DNA of 47,080 nucleotides from a bacterium endosymbiont of Escarpia laminata (GCA_003660235.1 QGON01000045.1:1-47080), one strand, 5' to 3'; counted from the first letter of the stretch, positions 26,631 to 35,524 are shown. The notes: generated from the sequence alone by a model not told the origin. A program made the numbers and translations.

Positions 26631-27424
26631 AAAACCGGGTCAGAGAACAATTTACTCTAATATTCTCCGGCTGTTGATTTTCTCGGGCGCCCTGGTTTAC
26701 CGAGGCGCGTCCGTCGATTTGTCATGGCCTCGATTTCTTCCATAAACCGGCTATTACCCACCACCAACTCATGATTCAACGCATCTCTGATATTATCGAT
26801 TACCCCAGGATCAAGATGGTGCCGAAATAATTCACGATAGACAGATTGCCGTTCAGCGCTCATCGATCCCAACCGCAAGTATTCATCATGCGCTGAAAGC
26901 ACAGTACTCGAAAGACCCTGAGCATTGGCGCCATAGCTGGACCAGCGGTATTCCCAGGATGCGTCGCCATGCCAGCCCTAACCGGATTGAGTTCGATGTA
27001 ACGATGACATGTCGGCAAGTAACACTCACTGTGGATTCGACTGGCTTTACACCGGCCCTTCCATAAGGTGTCGCTACGCCGATACTCTTTGTTGATATAG
27101 CGCACATAACGTCTTCCCATTGACTGCATCATTGACGATATTGCGTTGGGTTTTCGGGCGTAACCAATAGATGAACGTGAGTCGTCATAAGAACGAATGC
27201 GTGAACAAGCGTGCCATACTTTTCGGCAGCTGTACTCAAGGCATCGAGATAGTAGTGGTAATCACTTTCGGCGAAAAAGCGGGCTTGGCGGTTATTACCC
27301 CGTTGAATAACGTGTTGAGGCACACCAACCAGTTGAAATCTTGCCTTTCTTGGCATTGTCTTCCTTGACAAAATGAATGAAACTCAAACATATTTTAGTA
27401 GAAATTGTTCTCTGACCCGGTTTT
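26631..27424. mobile_element. Second Y1 (REP-type) transposase element with 23-bp inverted repeats
   Basis: AAAACCGGGTCAGAGAACAA plus TTT at 26631-26653 is an exact reverse complement of 27402-27424. Inside is one frameshifted Y1 transposase gene on the minus strand. The arms share the GGGTCAGAG core with the element at 745-1586, but the inner bases differ, so the two are related, not recent copies. The right arm ends five bases before the yceH-like start codon. Confidence 0.75.
26657..27356 (-). pseudogene. REP-associated Y1 transposase, broken by two frameshifts
   Basis: The start MPRKARFQLVGVPQHVIQRG follows a GGAAG ribosome-binding site. The catalytic motif MTTHVHLLVTPENP is intact, but at about 27150 a one-base deletion throws the frame into a stop. 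The next frame gives MMQSMGRRYVRYINKEYRRS through RYIELNPVRAGMATHPG. A second shift near 26930 moves to the frame with LSAHDEYLRLGSMSAERQ and the C-terminal NRRTRLGKPGRPRK. Joined, the pieces make a full-length protein of about 235 residues. It is therefore a recently decayed gene. Confidence 0.85.
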
Positions 27425-27429
27425 TTACT

Positions 27430-28113
27430 ATGACAGACCAGCCTGACACAGAAGCCAACAATGAACCGCTGTTCACTCCAGTTGAGGCCCGTATTCTCGG
27501 CGTGTTGATGGAGAAACAGCGAACCACGCCGGACTATTATCCGCTCACCCTCAACGCACTGGTACAGGCCTGCAACCAGAAGACCAGCCGCAACCCGGTG
27601 ATGCAGCTGACGCAGGGGGAGGTGGGCCACACCGTCAACCTTCTACGGGACCGGGAACTGATCCGTTCGAGCTTCTCCGGCCGGGCGGAGCGCTATGAGC
27701 AGAAACTTGGCAGGCATCTTGAACTTGAGCGGGAGGAACAGGCGGTACTCTGTGTCCTGCTGTTGCGCGGACCTCAGACGCTGGGTGAACTGCGTACCCA
27801 TGGTTCGCGCCTGGCGGATTTTTCCGGCCTGGAGGATGTTAGAGATGCGCTGGAACTGCTGATGGCGCAGGATCCTTCATTGGTGGCGACCCTTCCCAAG
27901 GGGCCGGGACGGCGCGAGGATCGATACGTCCAGCTGCTGAGTGATGAACCGAAGGAAGAACCGTCTATGGCCGCTGCTGCGACGGAAACAACCGGTGAAG
28001 CTGATCGCCTGACGGCCCTTGAGGAGGAAGTCCGGCAGTTGCGGGCCGAAATTGACACCCTGTGGCGGTTGACCGGACTGCAGATGCAGAGACCATCATC
28101 GGATGAGAAATAG
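27430..28113 (+). CDS. yceH: YceH family protein (DUF480)
   Basis: 227 residues. The family signature is clear: FTPVEARILGVLMEKQRTTPDYYPLTLN (about 9-36, read in parts), LTQGEVGHTVNLLRDREL, LLRGPQTLGELRTHGSRLADF and the Arg/Tyr-rich PGRREDRYVQLL. The C-terminus (180-220) is a coiled coil. It is thought to be a winged-helix protein; its precise function is unknown. ATG 27430 is chosen by family alignment and has no clear ribosome-binding site. The Y1 element ends only five bases upstream, and the frame stays open back to ATG 27373 inside that element, so the native promoter and leader may have been displaced. Confidence 0.9.
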   Translation: MTDQPDTEANNEPLFTPVEARILGVLMEKQRTTPDYYPLTLNALVQACNQKTSRNPVMQLTQGEVGHTVNLLRDRELIRSSFSGRAERYEQKLGRHLELEREEQAVLCVLLLRGPQTLGELRTHGSRLADFSGLEDVRDALELLMAQDPSLVATLPKGPGRREDRYVQLLSDEPKEEPSMAAAATETTGEADRLTALEEEVRQLRAEIDTLWRLTGLQMQRPSSDEK

Positions 28114-28150
28114 TCTTTCGCGGTCACCTCAAGGCTTGTCCCCTAGACTC

Positions 28151-29221
28151 CTACAGAAACGGGTAATCGGTATAACCCTTTTCACCACCGCCGTAAAACG
28201 TCTCGGGATCCGGCTCGTTAAGTCGTGCGCCCTGAGCAAATCGCTCAGGTAAATCCGGATTGGCGATAAACAGTTTGCCGAAGGCAACCAAATCAGCATC
28301 ACCCTGTTGCAACGCCTGCCCGGCGCTGGCTTGGGTGTAGCCGTTGTTGGCCATGTAGAGGCCGCCAAAGCGGCGCTTGAGCTCATGATAATCCACAAGG
28401 CGATCTCCACCCAACATATCGCCTTCCAATACATGCAGGTAGGCAAGCTGATGCCCGCGCAACATATCAACAACCGCATTGAACGTCACTTGCGGCTGTG
28501 AATCCCGAATGTCATTGAACTGGTTTTCAGGTGACAGGCGCACGCCGATACGGTTGCCAGGCCAAACTCTACTCACCGCTGTAATCACTTCATCCAACAG
28601 GCGCATGCGATTTTCAATACTGCCGCCATAGGTATCAGTTCGGGTGTTGGTGCCATCACGTAAAAACTCATCCAGCAAATAGCCATTCGCTGAATGGATC
28701 TCCACCCCGTCAAAGCCTGCATCCCTGGCTCTTTGTGCGGCTGCCGCATAGTCTGCACACAGACCGGGGATCTCTTCGATGGCCAGGGCACGGGGGGTCT
28801 CGAAAGGCTGCATGCCCTCATAGGTCACAGCATCACCTTCAGGACGGATGGCCGATGGCGCTACCGGCTGAATGTTATCGGGCAACATCGAGGAGTGAGA
28901 TATGCGCCCCACATGCCAGAGCTGGATAAAGACACGCCCGCCTTCGGCATGCACGGCATCGGTTACCTGCCGCCATCCCGCCACTTGCTCATTGCTGTGA
29001 ATTCCCGGTGTTGCGGGATAGCCAACGGCCTCGGGCGAGATCTGACTGGCCTCGGTAATAATCAACCCGGCACCGGCCCGCTGAGTGTAGTACTTGGCGT
29101 TCAGTGCCGTGGGCACATTGCCCTCGCCGGCCCGGTTGCGGGTCATGGGCGCCATCACAATGCGATTCGGCAGTGTCAGGTCACCCAGCGTGAGCGGGGT
29201 GAAAAGATCGACATTATTCAT
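28151..29221 (-). CDS. Old-yellow-enzyme family alkene reductase (NemA-like)
   Basis: 356 residues, typical of the FMN-dependent TIM-barrel NADH:flavin oxidoreductases that reduce activated C=C bonds or nitro compounds. Seen: N-terminal LFTPLTLGDLTLPNRIVMAPMTRNRA, GAGLIITEASQISPEAVGYP, QLWHVGRISH, the HSANGYLLDEFLRDGTNTRTD block with the substrate-binding His-x-x-Asn pair, YGGSIENRMRLLDEV, and the C-terminal GKLFIANPDLPERFAQG FMN-phosphate region. ATG 29221 has GAGG eight bases upstream. It is convergent with the yceH-like gene (37 bp gap) and downstream of the ABC exporter on the same strand. Confidence 0.93.
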   Translation of the reverse strand: MNNVDLFTPLTLGDLTLPNRIVMAPMTRNRAGEGNVPTALNAKYYTQRAGAGLIITEASQISPEAVGYPATPGIHSNEQVAGWRQVTDAVHAEGGRVFIQLWHVGRISHSSMLPDNIQPVAPSAIRPEGDAVTYEGMQPFETPRALAIEEIPGLCADYAAAAQRARDAGFDGVEIHSANGYLLDEFLRDGTNTRTDTYGGSIENRMRLLDEVITAVSRVWPGNRIGVRLSPENQFNDIRDSQPQVTFNAVVDMLRGHQLAYLHVLEGDMLGGDRLVDYHELKRRFGGLYMANNGYTQASAGQALQQGDADLVAFGKLFIANPDLPERFAQGARLNEPDPETFYGGGEKGYTDYPFL

Positions 29222-29311
29222 TACTTACCTCACTTTCTCAGCAGTTCGAAGGCATGGTCGCCGTGATCACAGCGCCCGACATGTTGCACAGAAGGCTGGC
29301 AGACAGCCATT

Positions 29312-30088
29312 CTATTTTTTTATCCCCACGCCCCGGTGCAGCAGGTTCAGGCTATAGGCCGACAGGGCCAAAATAAACGAGAGAATGATCGCTATCGCAA
29401 TACCCATATTGATATCCGAAACGCCGATGAGACCGAAGCGGAAGGCGTTCACCATATAGAGTACCGGGTTGGCCATGGAGACATCCTGCCAGAATTGGGG
29501 CAACAGATGGATGGAGTAGAAGACGCCGCCAAGATAGGTCAGAGGCGTCAACACAAAGGTCGGCACGATAGTGATATCGTCAAAGGTGTTGGCATAGACC
29601 GCGTTGATGAAACCCGCCAAAGCAAACAGGATCGAAGTCAAAACGAACACCAGCAGCGTGATAGCGTAACTGTGTATCTCAAGATCGGTAAAGAACAGCG
29701 AGACCAGTGTCACCACGCTGCCGACGGCAACGCCCCTGGCCACTCCACCACTGACATATCCTGCCAATACCACCCAGTTCGGCACGGGCGCCACCAACAT
29801 CTCATCCACATAGTGCTGGAATTTCGCACTGTAGAAGGAGGAGACCACGTTGGCATAGGAGTTCTGTATCACCGACATCAGGATCAGGCCCGGCACGATA
29901 AAATCGATGTAGCGGAAACCATCCATCTCGCCGATACGATCACCGATAAGAGTGCCGAAGATAACGAAGTAGAGGCTGGTGGTGATCGCCGGCGGCAGTA
30001 TGGTCTGAATCCAGATGCGGCTGAAACGCAGCACCTCTTTGATGACAATGGTGCGATAAGCGACCGTGTAGCAGCTCCAGCGGGTCAC
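29312..30088 (-). CDS. yadH: ABC-2 type exporter permease (YadH-like)
   Basis: 258 residues, the length of E. coli YadH. Six membrane helices (about 28-50, 60-80, 100-130, 140-165, 175-200, 230-252). Conserved ABC-2 blocks: RIWIQTILPPAITTSLYFVIFGTLIG (read in parts), VVSSFYSAKFQHYVDEMLVAPVPNW and PTFVLTPLTYLGGVFYSI. The GTG start overlaps the ATPase stop by four bases. Together the pair should form a small-molecule or lipid exporter; the substrate is unknown. Confidence 0.92.
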   Translation of the reverse strand: MTRWSCYTVAYRTIVIKEVLRFSRIWIQTILPPAITTSLYFVIFGTLIGDRIGEMDGFRYIDFIVPGLILMSVIQNSYANVVSSFYSAKFQHYVDEMLVAPVPNWVVLAGYVSGGVARGVAVGSVVTLVSLFFTDLEIHSYAITLLVFVLTSILFALAGFINAVYANTFDDITIVPTFVLTPLTYLGGVFYSIHLLPQFWQDVSMANPVLYMVNAFRFGLIGVSDINMGIAIAIILSFILALSAYSLNLLHRGVGIKK

Positions 30089-31023
30089 GCTTTGCCCTCC
30101 GCTATGCGGCTGCGATCCCGGTCCACCATGTTGATGAACATCTGTTCCAGACGGTTCTGCTTGTTGCGCATGCTGACAACCTCGATACCGTTGCGGGAGA
30201 GCGTTTCGAAGAGGTCATTGACGGATTGCCCGCGGGAGAGTTCCACCTCCAGCGTTACGTCATCCACCTGCACCAGGAGATATTCGTCCAGTTCCGGCAG
30301 ATGGGTGATTTCCTCACGCAGGTTGAGCAAGAAGATCTCCGTGTGCAGACGGCTCAGCAGCCCCGAGAGCGAAGACTGCTCCACGATCCGGCCGTGGTTG
30401 ATGATGGCGAGGTTGCGGCAGAGGCTCTCCGCCTCTTCGAGATAGTGGGTGGTAAGAATGATGGTGGTGCCCTGTGTGTTGATCTCACGCAGAAACGCCC
30501 ACATGGAACGGCGGATCTCGATATCCACCCCGGCAGTGGGTTCATCGAGGATCAACAACCGCGGCCGATGCACCAACGCCCGGGCGATCATCAGACGGCG
30601 CTTCATGCCGCCAGAGAGTGTGCGGGCCTGCGCGCTGCGCCGATCCCAGAGATCGAGCCGTTTCAGACTCTTCTCCGCACGCAGATAGGCCTCACCCCGC
30701 GGTATGCCGTAGTACCCCGCCTGATTGACCAGGATCTCCACCACCGGCTCCCACTGATTGAAGTTGAACTCCTGAGGCACCAGGCCGATGGACTGCTTGG
30801 CTGCCTCATGCTCCCTCTCGATATCATGGCCAAACACCGCCACCTGCCCGGATGATTTGTTGACCAGGGAGGCGATGATACCGATGGCAGTCGACTTTCC
30901 CGCACCGTTGGGACCCAACAGTGCAAAAAAGTCCCCCTCTTTTACATCGAGATCGATACCTTTCAGCGCCGCAAAGCCGTTGTCGTATCTCTTGTGCAGA
31001 TTGCGAATGGAGAGGGCGTTCAC
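30085..31023 (-). CDS. yadG: ABC exporter ATP-binding protein (YadG-like)
   Basis: 312 residues, GTG start. Walker A GPNGAGKS (about 40), Q-loop LVPQEFNFN, signature LSGGMKRRL, Walker B LLILDEPTAGVD and switch His in LTTHYLEEAE. The C-terminal 80 residues are the regulatory extension usual for this subfamily. It is the first gene of the yadGH-like pair, with overlapping stop and start (GTGA). Downstream of a decayed GGGTCAGAG repeat. Confidence 0.93.
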   Translation of the reverse strand: MNALSIRNLHKRYDNGFAALKGIDLDVKEGDFFALLGPNGAGKSTAIGIIASLVNKSSGQVAVFGHDIEREHEAAKQSIGLVPQEFNFNQWEPVVEILVNQAGYYGIPRGEAYLRAEKSLKRLDLWDRRSAQARTLSGGMKRRLMIARALVHRPRLLILDEPTAGVDIEIRRSMWAFLREINTQGTTIILTTHYLEEAESLCRNLAIINHGRIVEQSSLSGLLSRLHTEIFLLNLREEITHLPELDEYLLVQVDDVTLEVELSRGQSVNDLFETLSRNGIEVVSMRNKQNRLEQMFINMVDRDRSRIAEGKA

Positions 31024-31079
31024 GGCAGGACTACAGCAGATGGATGATGACCGCCTATTCTACAGATAATCGGCCCGTA

Positions 31080-31143
31080 GGGGTCAGAGTCAAACCGGAC
31101 ATCGCGGCAGGTAATTGAGATTGAGTTGAGCCGTTTGACCCCA
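31080..31143. repeat. Decayed GGGTCAGAG-type inverted repeat element
   Basis: GGGGTCAGAGTCAAACCGG at 31080-31098 faces CCGTTTGACCCCA at 31131-31143, with about 30 bp between them. The left arm shares its GGGTCAGAGT core with the arms of the Y1 elements, but no transposase is present, so it looks like a non-autonomous or internally deleted remnant. It sits between the ParA gene end and the YadG-like start. Confidence 0.6.
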
Positions 31144-31179
31144 CCCCCGCCGCTTCGCAGCGAGCTGTGGGGATAGCGA

Positions 31180-31935
31180 TTAATCCGGAATTCCATTGAG
31201 TCGCTGTTTCGTCTCCGCCCACAACGCCTCGTAGGCCTGTGCTGCAACTCCTCGCAGGGCATACTCGGCCACTGGCATGCGGAATATACCCATCCGCTCC
31301 ACATCACTGGCATAGGGGATACGGGTCTTCAGCACCTCGCTGTGCGAGGCAGGCAGGTTCTTCATGACATCGAGATGCATCCGCTTGCGCCGGTCCACCA
31401 TGGAAAAGAAGGGCATCAGCTCCAGCCCGCCTATACGATGGCCATCAAGAAAATCGAGCAATTGGTCAAAGGTTCGCAGGGAGAGGATAGTCGGAATCAG
31501 GGGCAACATCAGGCCATCCGCAGCACGAAAGATGTTTTCCGAGACCAGCGATATACTGGGCGGACAGTCGAGAAAAACATAATCATAGGCACGGGAGAGG
31601 GGACGCAGCAGTCTCAGCAGCTGTTTGGTGGGCTTGCTGACGGTCTCCAGTCGCAGATCCATATTCCGATAGGAGAAGTCCGCCGGCAGAATGTCAAGGT
31701 TGGCAAAGTCGGTGGCCTTGACCAGCGAATCGAGATCGAGCTTGCCTTTCACCAGGCGTTTACTGCCGCCCTTTACCTTCGGTTTGACGCGAAAATAGAA
31801 GGTCGCTGCAGCCTGGGGATCAAGGTCCCAGATCAGGGTGCGATAGCCCTCTTTCGCCGCCAGATAGGCAAGATTCACTGCCGTGGCGGTCTTGCCCACC
31901 CCACCCTTGATGTTGTAGATGCCGATGATCTTCAT
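31180..31935 (-). CDS. ParA/MinD-family ATPase coupled to a CHAD protein
   Basis: 251 residues. The deviant Walker A KGGVGKTATAVNLA (about 10-23) with the signature Lys, Walker A' WDLDPQAAATF (about 37-47) and Walker B YVFLDCPPS (about 118) mark a ParA-type ATPase of the kind that forms nucleoid-bound gradients to position plasmids, chromosomes or protein cargos. No ParB, parS or replication gene is nearby. Its start codon overlaps the stop of the upstream CHAD gene by four bases (ATGA), so the two are made together. The cargo is most likely linked to the CHAD protein (inference). Confidence 0.92.
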   Translation of the reverse strand: MKIIGIYNIKGGVGKTATAVNLAYLAAKEGYRTLIWDLDPQAAATFYFRVKPKVKGGSKRLVKGKLDLDSLVKATDFANLDILPADFSYRNMDLRLETVSKPTKQLLRLLRPLSRAYDYVFLDCPPSISLVSENIFRAADGLMLPLIPTILSLRTFDQLLDFLDGHRIGGLELMPFFSMVDRRKRMHLDVMKNLPASHSEVLKTRIPYASDVERMGIFRMPVAEYALRGVAAQAYEALWAETKQRLNGIPD

Positions 31936-33497
31936 GCAGCCCCCTTGCCACCAAAGAGATTCTTGAATGTGTCGCGATTGTCCTGTGCGGCAAAATCGGT
32001 AAACAGGGCCGCGAACTCAGCCCGGGCCTGCTGTTGCTTCGCCAACAGATCACCCACCAGGATGCCCATCGCAATCACTGGCCGGGCGCCGCTTCCCTCT
32101 TTCAGCATCTGCTCACCAAAATCCTCCAGACTCTCGGCCTGCACCTGCATATCCTGAAAGTCACCGAGATTATCCAGCAGGATCTTCATCGCCTTGATCA
32201 CCTTGCGAATATCGCGCTTGGGATAGAGACTCTGAAAGAACTCCATGAGATAGCGCAGTTTCTTGCACGATTTGCGCAGCTCGTGAAGCGCTGCCGCCGG
32301 GGAGTCCGGAGTAATCGCCAACCCCTCTTTCAACACCCGACGGTAGATCTTGCGAATGCGCAGATCCGCCACCGTCGCCGCCGGCTTCAGGGCATTGACC
32401 TCAACCGGCGCCTCCGGCAGTGGCGACTCCAGCCAGCTACGCCAATCCTTCATCAATTTCCGGAAGTGAGGCGAATTGATCTTGCGCACCAGAGCACGCT
32501 GCGCACCCTGATGATGATTCACCAGGAAATCGTGAAAGGGATCGAGATCGGCTTGCACCACCGTCGGCAGACTCGCCTGAAGATCAGCAAATTTCAGCAG
32601 ATAGACATCCAGGTCGCGGGTCGGCCCGGTGATCTTGCCGATCCACCCTAAACCCTGCTTGAAACGTTCGATATCGGTTTCGGCAAAGATACTCTTGACT
32701 TGCCCCAGCAACGACCGGCTGCGGCGTACCGCGACCCGTAGATCGTGGAGAAATTCCGAATCAATATTTGCCCGGGTACCGGAAATGTTCTCTTCCATGG
32801 TATCCAACAGACCCAGCAGTATCTTTCGGCCAGCAGCATCAGCGCGCTGTTCAGGGTCGAGCCGATAGTTGAGCTTGGATGAGTAGTCCCCGGGCCGCCG
32901 GCCAATTCCGTCGAGCGCACCGATGAACGGCGTCTGAGCCGCCACCTCCAACCCCAGACTCTCCAGATCCGCCTGCATTCGCAGGAACGGTTTTGGGTAG
33001 CCTTTAAGCGGCAGCAGGGTGAGGGTCGGTTCCAACGGACCCTGCTGTTTGCCATCCTGGGAGCTGTAGCGGTTCTCTTCCAGCACAATCCGAACAACCG
33101 TCTTCTCCTCCCTGTCGACCAGTTGCAGGGTTCGCAGATGACGATCCACCCTGACCAGAGGTAACAGTGTACGCATTTCGAGTATCGGGGAGAGTCGCTC
33201 ACGCATCTCGCCAACCGGCAGGGAATCGCTGAATCCAGGGGTCTGCTGCAGCATCTCACACGCCACTTGCTCCCCGCTGCCATGTTCAATCCAGCAAAGA
33301 CGGCCACCCGGCGAAGACTTTGCGAAGGTCAGTTCCGCACCCGCCTGCCAAACCCGCCAGTCGAAACTGTCGAAAAAGACCAGGCTGTCATCACTTTTGG
33401 GGGCTTTCAGGAAACGGTGGGATTGGACCAGCGCAGACTCGATGCCGTCCAGATCCAGGTCATCAGGCAGAGTGTATTTGATCGGCTGCAGCAACAT
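31932..33497 (-). CDS. CHAD-domain protein with degenerate CYTH-like N-terminus
   Basis: 521 residues. The N-terminal half (about 1-200) has the beta pattern of a CYTH/triphosphate-tunnel domain (FFDSFDWRVWQAGAELTF, then LVRVDRHLRTLQLVDREEKT), but the usual N-terminal ExExK motif is missing, so catalysis is doubtful. The C-terminal CHAD domain (about 225-500) shows the conserved basic, His-bearing helices FLHDLRVAVRRSRSLL and ALHELRKSCKKLRYLMEFF. CHAD domains bind polyphosphate and are found on polyphosphate granules in other bacteria. Its stop overlaps the ParA start by four bases. A role as a polyphosphate-binding adaptor for the ParA is a hypothesis. Confidence 0.88.
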   Translation of the reverse strand: MLLQPIKYTLPDDLDLDGIESALVQSHRFLKAPKSDDSLVFFDSFDWRVWQAGAELTFAKSSPGGRLCWIEHGSGEQVACEMLQQTPGFSDSLPVGEMRERLSPILEMRTLLPLVRVDRHLRTLQLVDREEKTVVRIVLEENRYSSQDGKQQGPLEPTLTLLPLKGYPKPFLRMQADLESLGLEVAAQTPFIGALDGIGRRPGDYSSKLNYRLDPEQRADAAGRKILLGLLDTMEENISGTRANIDSEFLHDLRVAVRRSRSLLGQVKSIFAETDIERFKQGLGWIGKITGPTRDLDVYLLKFADLQASLPTVVQADLDPFHDFLVNHHQGAQRALVRKINSPHFRKLMKDWRSWLESPLPEAPVEVNALKPAATVADLRIRKIYRRVLKEGLAITPDSPAAALHELRKSCKKLRYLMEFFQSLYPKRDIRKVIKAMKILLDNLGDFQDMQVQAESLEDFGEQMLKEGSGARPVIAMGILVGDLLAKQQQARAEFAALFTDFAAQDNRDTFKNLFGGKGAA

Positions 33498-33615
33498 TGC
33501 TTTGATTCCAAGACACAGAGGGTTGGAAGAGTAACCGACACCCTATGTGGCAGGCAATCTCAATTGACGCATTCATCCCTGCGCTTTTTTAGCCTCATTT
33601 CCGGACAGACTGCCG

Positions 33616-33642
33616 GTAGGAGCGGCGTGGCACCGCCCCTAC
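33616..33642. repeat. Short GTAGGAGCGGCG palindrome
   Basis: GTAGGAGCGGCG, then TGG, then CACCGCCCCTAC form a compact imperfect hairpin. It is a minimal member of the family seen at 17194-17255, in the gap between the Hsp20 gene end and the CHAD gene start. Confidence 0.7.
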
Positions 33643-33673
33643 ATCCAAGGGGGAAAACCATATAGTGCTTGAA

Positions 33674-34111
33674 TCAGTGGGTAACCGGGATGCGGCGTGG
33701 CTGCAGTGCAGCTCTTTTCTTGATCACCACTTCCAGTACACCGTGACTGGTTGCCGCGCTGATCTCTGTATCGTCGGCCATTTCGGGCAATTTGAAACTG
33801 CGGCGAAATGCCCCTTGAAACCGTTCGCGGCGACTGCAGTCCCGCTTTTCGTTCTCGGCATCCACCGCCTTATTACGTTCACCGGAGATCTCCAGTACAC
33901 CATCCTCCATGGAGACCTCGATCTCTTCCGGGGCAACACCGGGGATATCCATCGTCAAACGATAGTGATCCTCAGCCTCATGAATATCCACCGCCGGCGT
34001 CCAGACGGATGCTGCGGCAACCTGTTGCTGTTTGCGCGCCTGCATCAGGCGGTCCATCTCGCGGCCAAAGTCGTGTAGCTGGATCCAGGGCTCATTGTGA
34101 AAAATGCTCAT
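33674..34111 (-). CDS. Small heat-shock protein, Hsp20/alpha-crystallin family
   Basis: 145 residues. ATP-independent holdase that binds unfolding proteins in the cytoplasm. The alpha-crystallin domain spans about 37-130 (WTPAVDIHEAEDHYRLTMDIPGV, read in parts; VSMEDGVLEISGER; FRRSFKLPEMADDTEI; ATSHGVLEVVIKK, the GVLxVxIxK signature). A C-terminal RRIPVTH provides the IxV-like anchor (IPV). ATG 34111 has GGAG nine bases upstream. Divergent from the aminotransferase operon. Confidence 0.95.
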   Translation of the reverse strand: MSIFHNEPWIQLHDFGREMDRLMQARKQQQVAAASVWTPAVDIHEAEDHYRLTMDIPGVAPEEIEVSMEDGVLEISGERNKAVDAENEKRDCSRRERFQGAFRRSFKLPEMADDTEISAATSHGVLEVVIKKRAALQPRRIPVTH

Positions 34112-34327
34112 TTTTTCGTTCTCCAGAAATTGTGTTTTGCTGTTGTCTGAAGAGATTGGGACACCCCCCTTTTTTTCAAGTGCTGATATAAAAAACGCAA
34201 TAACCCCGAAGTAAAAAGCGGTTGTTGTTCCTTGAAGCGGACTCTATACGCAACTTATACTCGCATCCAACATCGACTTAACGAATACAGGTGCCGGTTT
34301 CCACGGCCCTCTACAGGCAGCGACGCT

Positions 34328-35509
34328 ATGAACACACCTATCTTCAACCCCCCCGTCCGTACGCTCATGGGTCCCGGCCCCTCCGATGTGCATCCGCGCA
34401 TTCTGGAAGCCCTCTCCCGTCCGACCATCGGCCATCTGGATCCCGCCTTCGTCGGCATGATGGAGCAGACCAAAGCGCTTTTGCAGTACGCATTTCAGAC
34501 TGAAAACACGCTGACCATGCCGGTCTCCGCCCCCGGTTCCGCCGGTATGGAAACCTGTTTCACCAACCTGGTCGAACCGGGTGACAAGGTCATCGTCTGC
34601 CAGAACGGCGTCTTCGGCGGCCGCATGAAAGAGAATGTAGAACGTTGCGGCGGCACCCCGGTGATGGTGGAAGACGACTGGGGCACCGCGGTCGATCTGC
34701 AGAAGGTCGAGGAAACACTGGAAACCAATCCCGACGCCAAAATTCTCGCCTTCGTGCATGCGGAGACCTCCACCGGCGCCCAGTCAGATGCCAAAGAGCT
34801 GGTGGCGCTGGCCCATGCCCACGACTGCCTGACCATTGTCGATGCGGTAACCTCCCTCGGCGGCACCCCGGTTAAGGTGGACGAATGGGAGATCGACAGC
34901 ATCTACTCCGGTACTCAGAAATGTCTCTCTTGTACCCCCGGCATTTCGCCAATCAGTTTCAGCGAACGTGCACTGAAGAAGGTGCGCAATCGTTCCAGCA
35001 AGGTACAGAGCTGGTTCCTCGATCTCAATCTGGTGATGGGTTATTGGGGCAGCGGGCAGAAGCGTGCCTACCACCACACCGCGCCGGTGAACGCACTCTA
35101 CGGCCTGCATGAGTCGCTGCGCATCCTTGAGGAAGAGGGACTGGAGAACGCCTGGACCAGGCACCGGAAGATGCATCTGGCACTGAAGGCCGGTCTGGAG
35201 GCGATGGGGCTCTCCTTCATCGTCGACGAGGCACACCGTCTGCCCCAGCTCAACGCCGTATCCATTCCCGAGGGAGTGGACGACGCGAACGTACGCGGAC
35301 GTCTGCTCAACGAATACAACCTGGAAATCGGTGCCGGTCTCGGCGCACTGGCCGGAAAGGTCTGGCGTGTCGGCCTCATGGGCCACAGCGCCCGGGCAGA
35401 GAACGTCCTGCTCTGCGTTGGCGCCCTGGAGGCGATCCTGAGCGACGTGGGGGCACCAATCAATACCGGCGTGGCCCTGTCCGCAGTACAGAAGGCGCTA
35501 CAGGCTTAA
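34328..35509 (+). CDS. PLP-dependent alanine-glyoxylate / serine-glyoxylate-type aminotransferase
   Basis: 393 residues, class-V aminotransferase fold. Seen: the N-terminal LMGPGPSDVHPRILEALSRP, GSAGMETCFTNLVEPGDKV, HAETSTGAQ, IVDAVTSLGGTPVKVDEW (the Asp binding the PLP nitrogen) and YSGTQKCLSCTPG, whose Lys forms the Schiff base with PLP. The C-terminal WRVGLMGHSARAENV region is typical of alanine-glyoxylate enzymes. It would remove glyoxylate, for example from phosphoglycolate salvage in an autotroph (inference). The start at 34328 is chosen by family alignment over the longer frame from 34232. First gene of a probable three-gene unit. Confidence 0.9.
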   Translation: MNTPIFNPPVRTLMGPGPSDVHPRILEALSRPTIGHLDPAFVGMMEQTKALLQYAFQTENTLTMPVSAPGSAGMETCFTNLVEPGDKVIVCQNGVFGGRMKENVERCGGTPVMVEDDWGTAVDLQKVEETLETNPDAKILAFVHAETSTGAQSDAKELVALAHAHDCLTIVDAVTSLGGTPVKVDEWEIDSIYSGTQKCLSCTPGISPISFSERALKKVRNRSSKVQSWFLDLNLVMGYWGSGQKRAYHHTAPVNALYGLHESLRILEEEGLENAWTRHRKMHLALKAGLEAMGLSFIVDEAHRLPQLNAVSIPEGVDDANVRGRLLNEYNLEIGAGLGALAGKVWRVGLMGHSARAENVLLCVGALEAILSDVGAPINTGVALSAVQKALQA

Positions 35510-35524
35510 GGAGCTGGCAGAGAC

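Noticed and set aside
29336-30445. Plus-strand frame of 369 codons
   Set aside because: Antisense to the YadGH-like exporter pair; His/Gln-rich shadow translation.
31180-31935. Plasmid or chromosome partition locus
   Set aside because: No ParB, parS-like repeats, replication gene or origin is near; the partner gene is CHAD.
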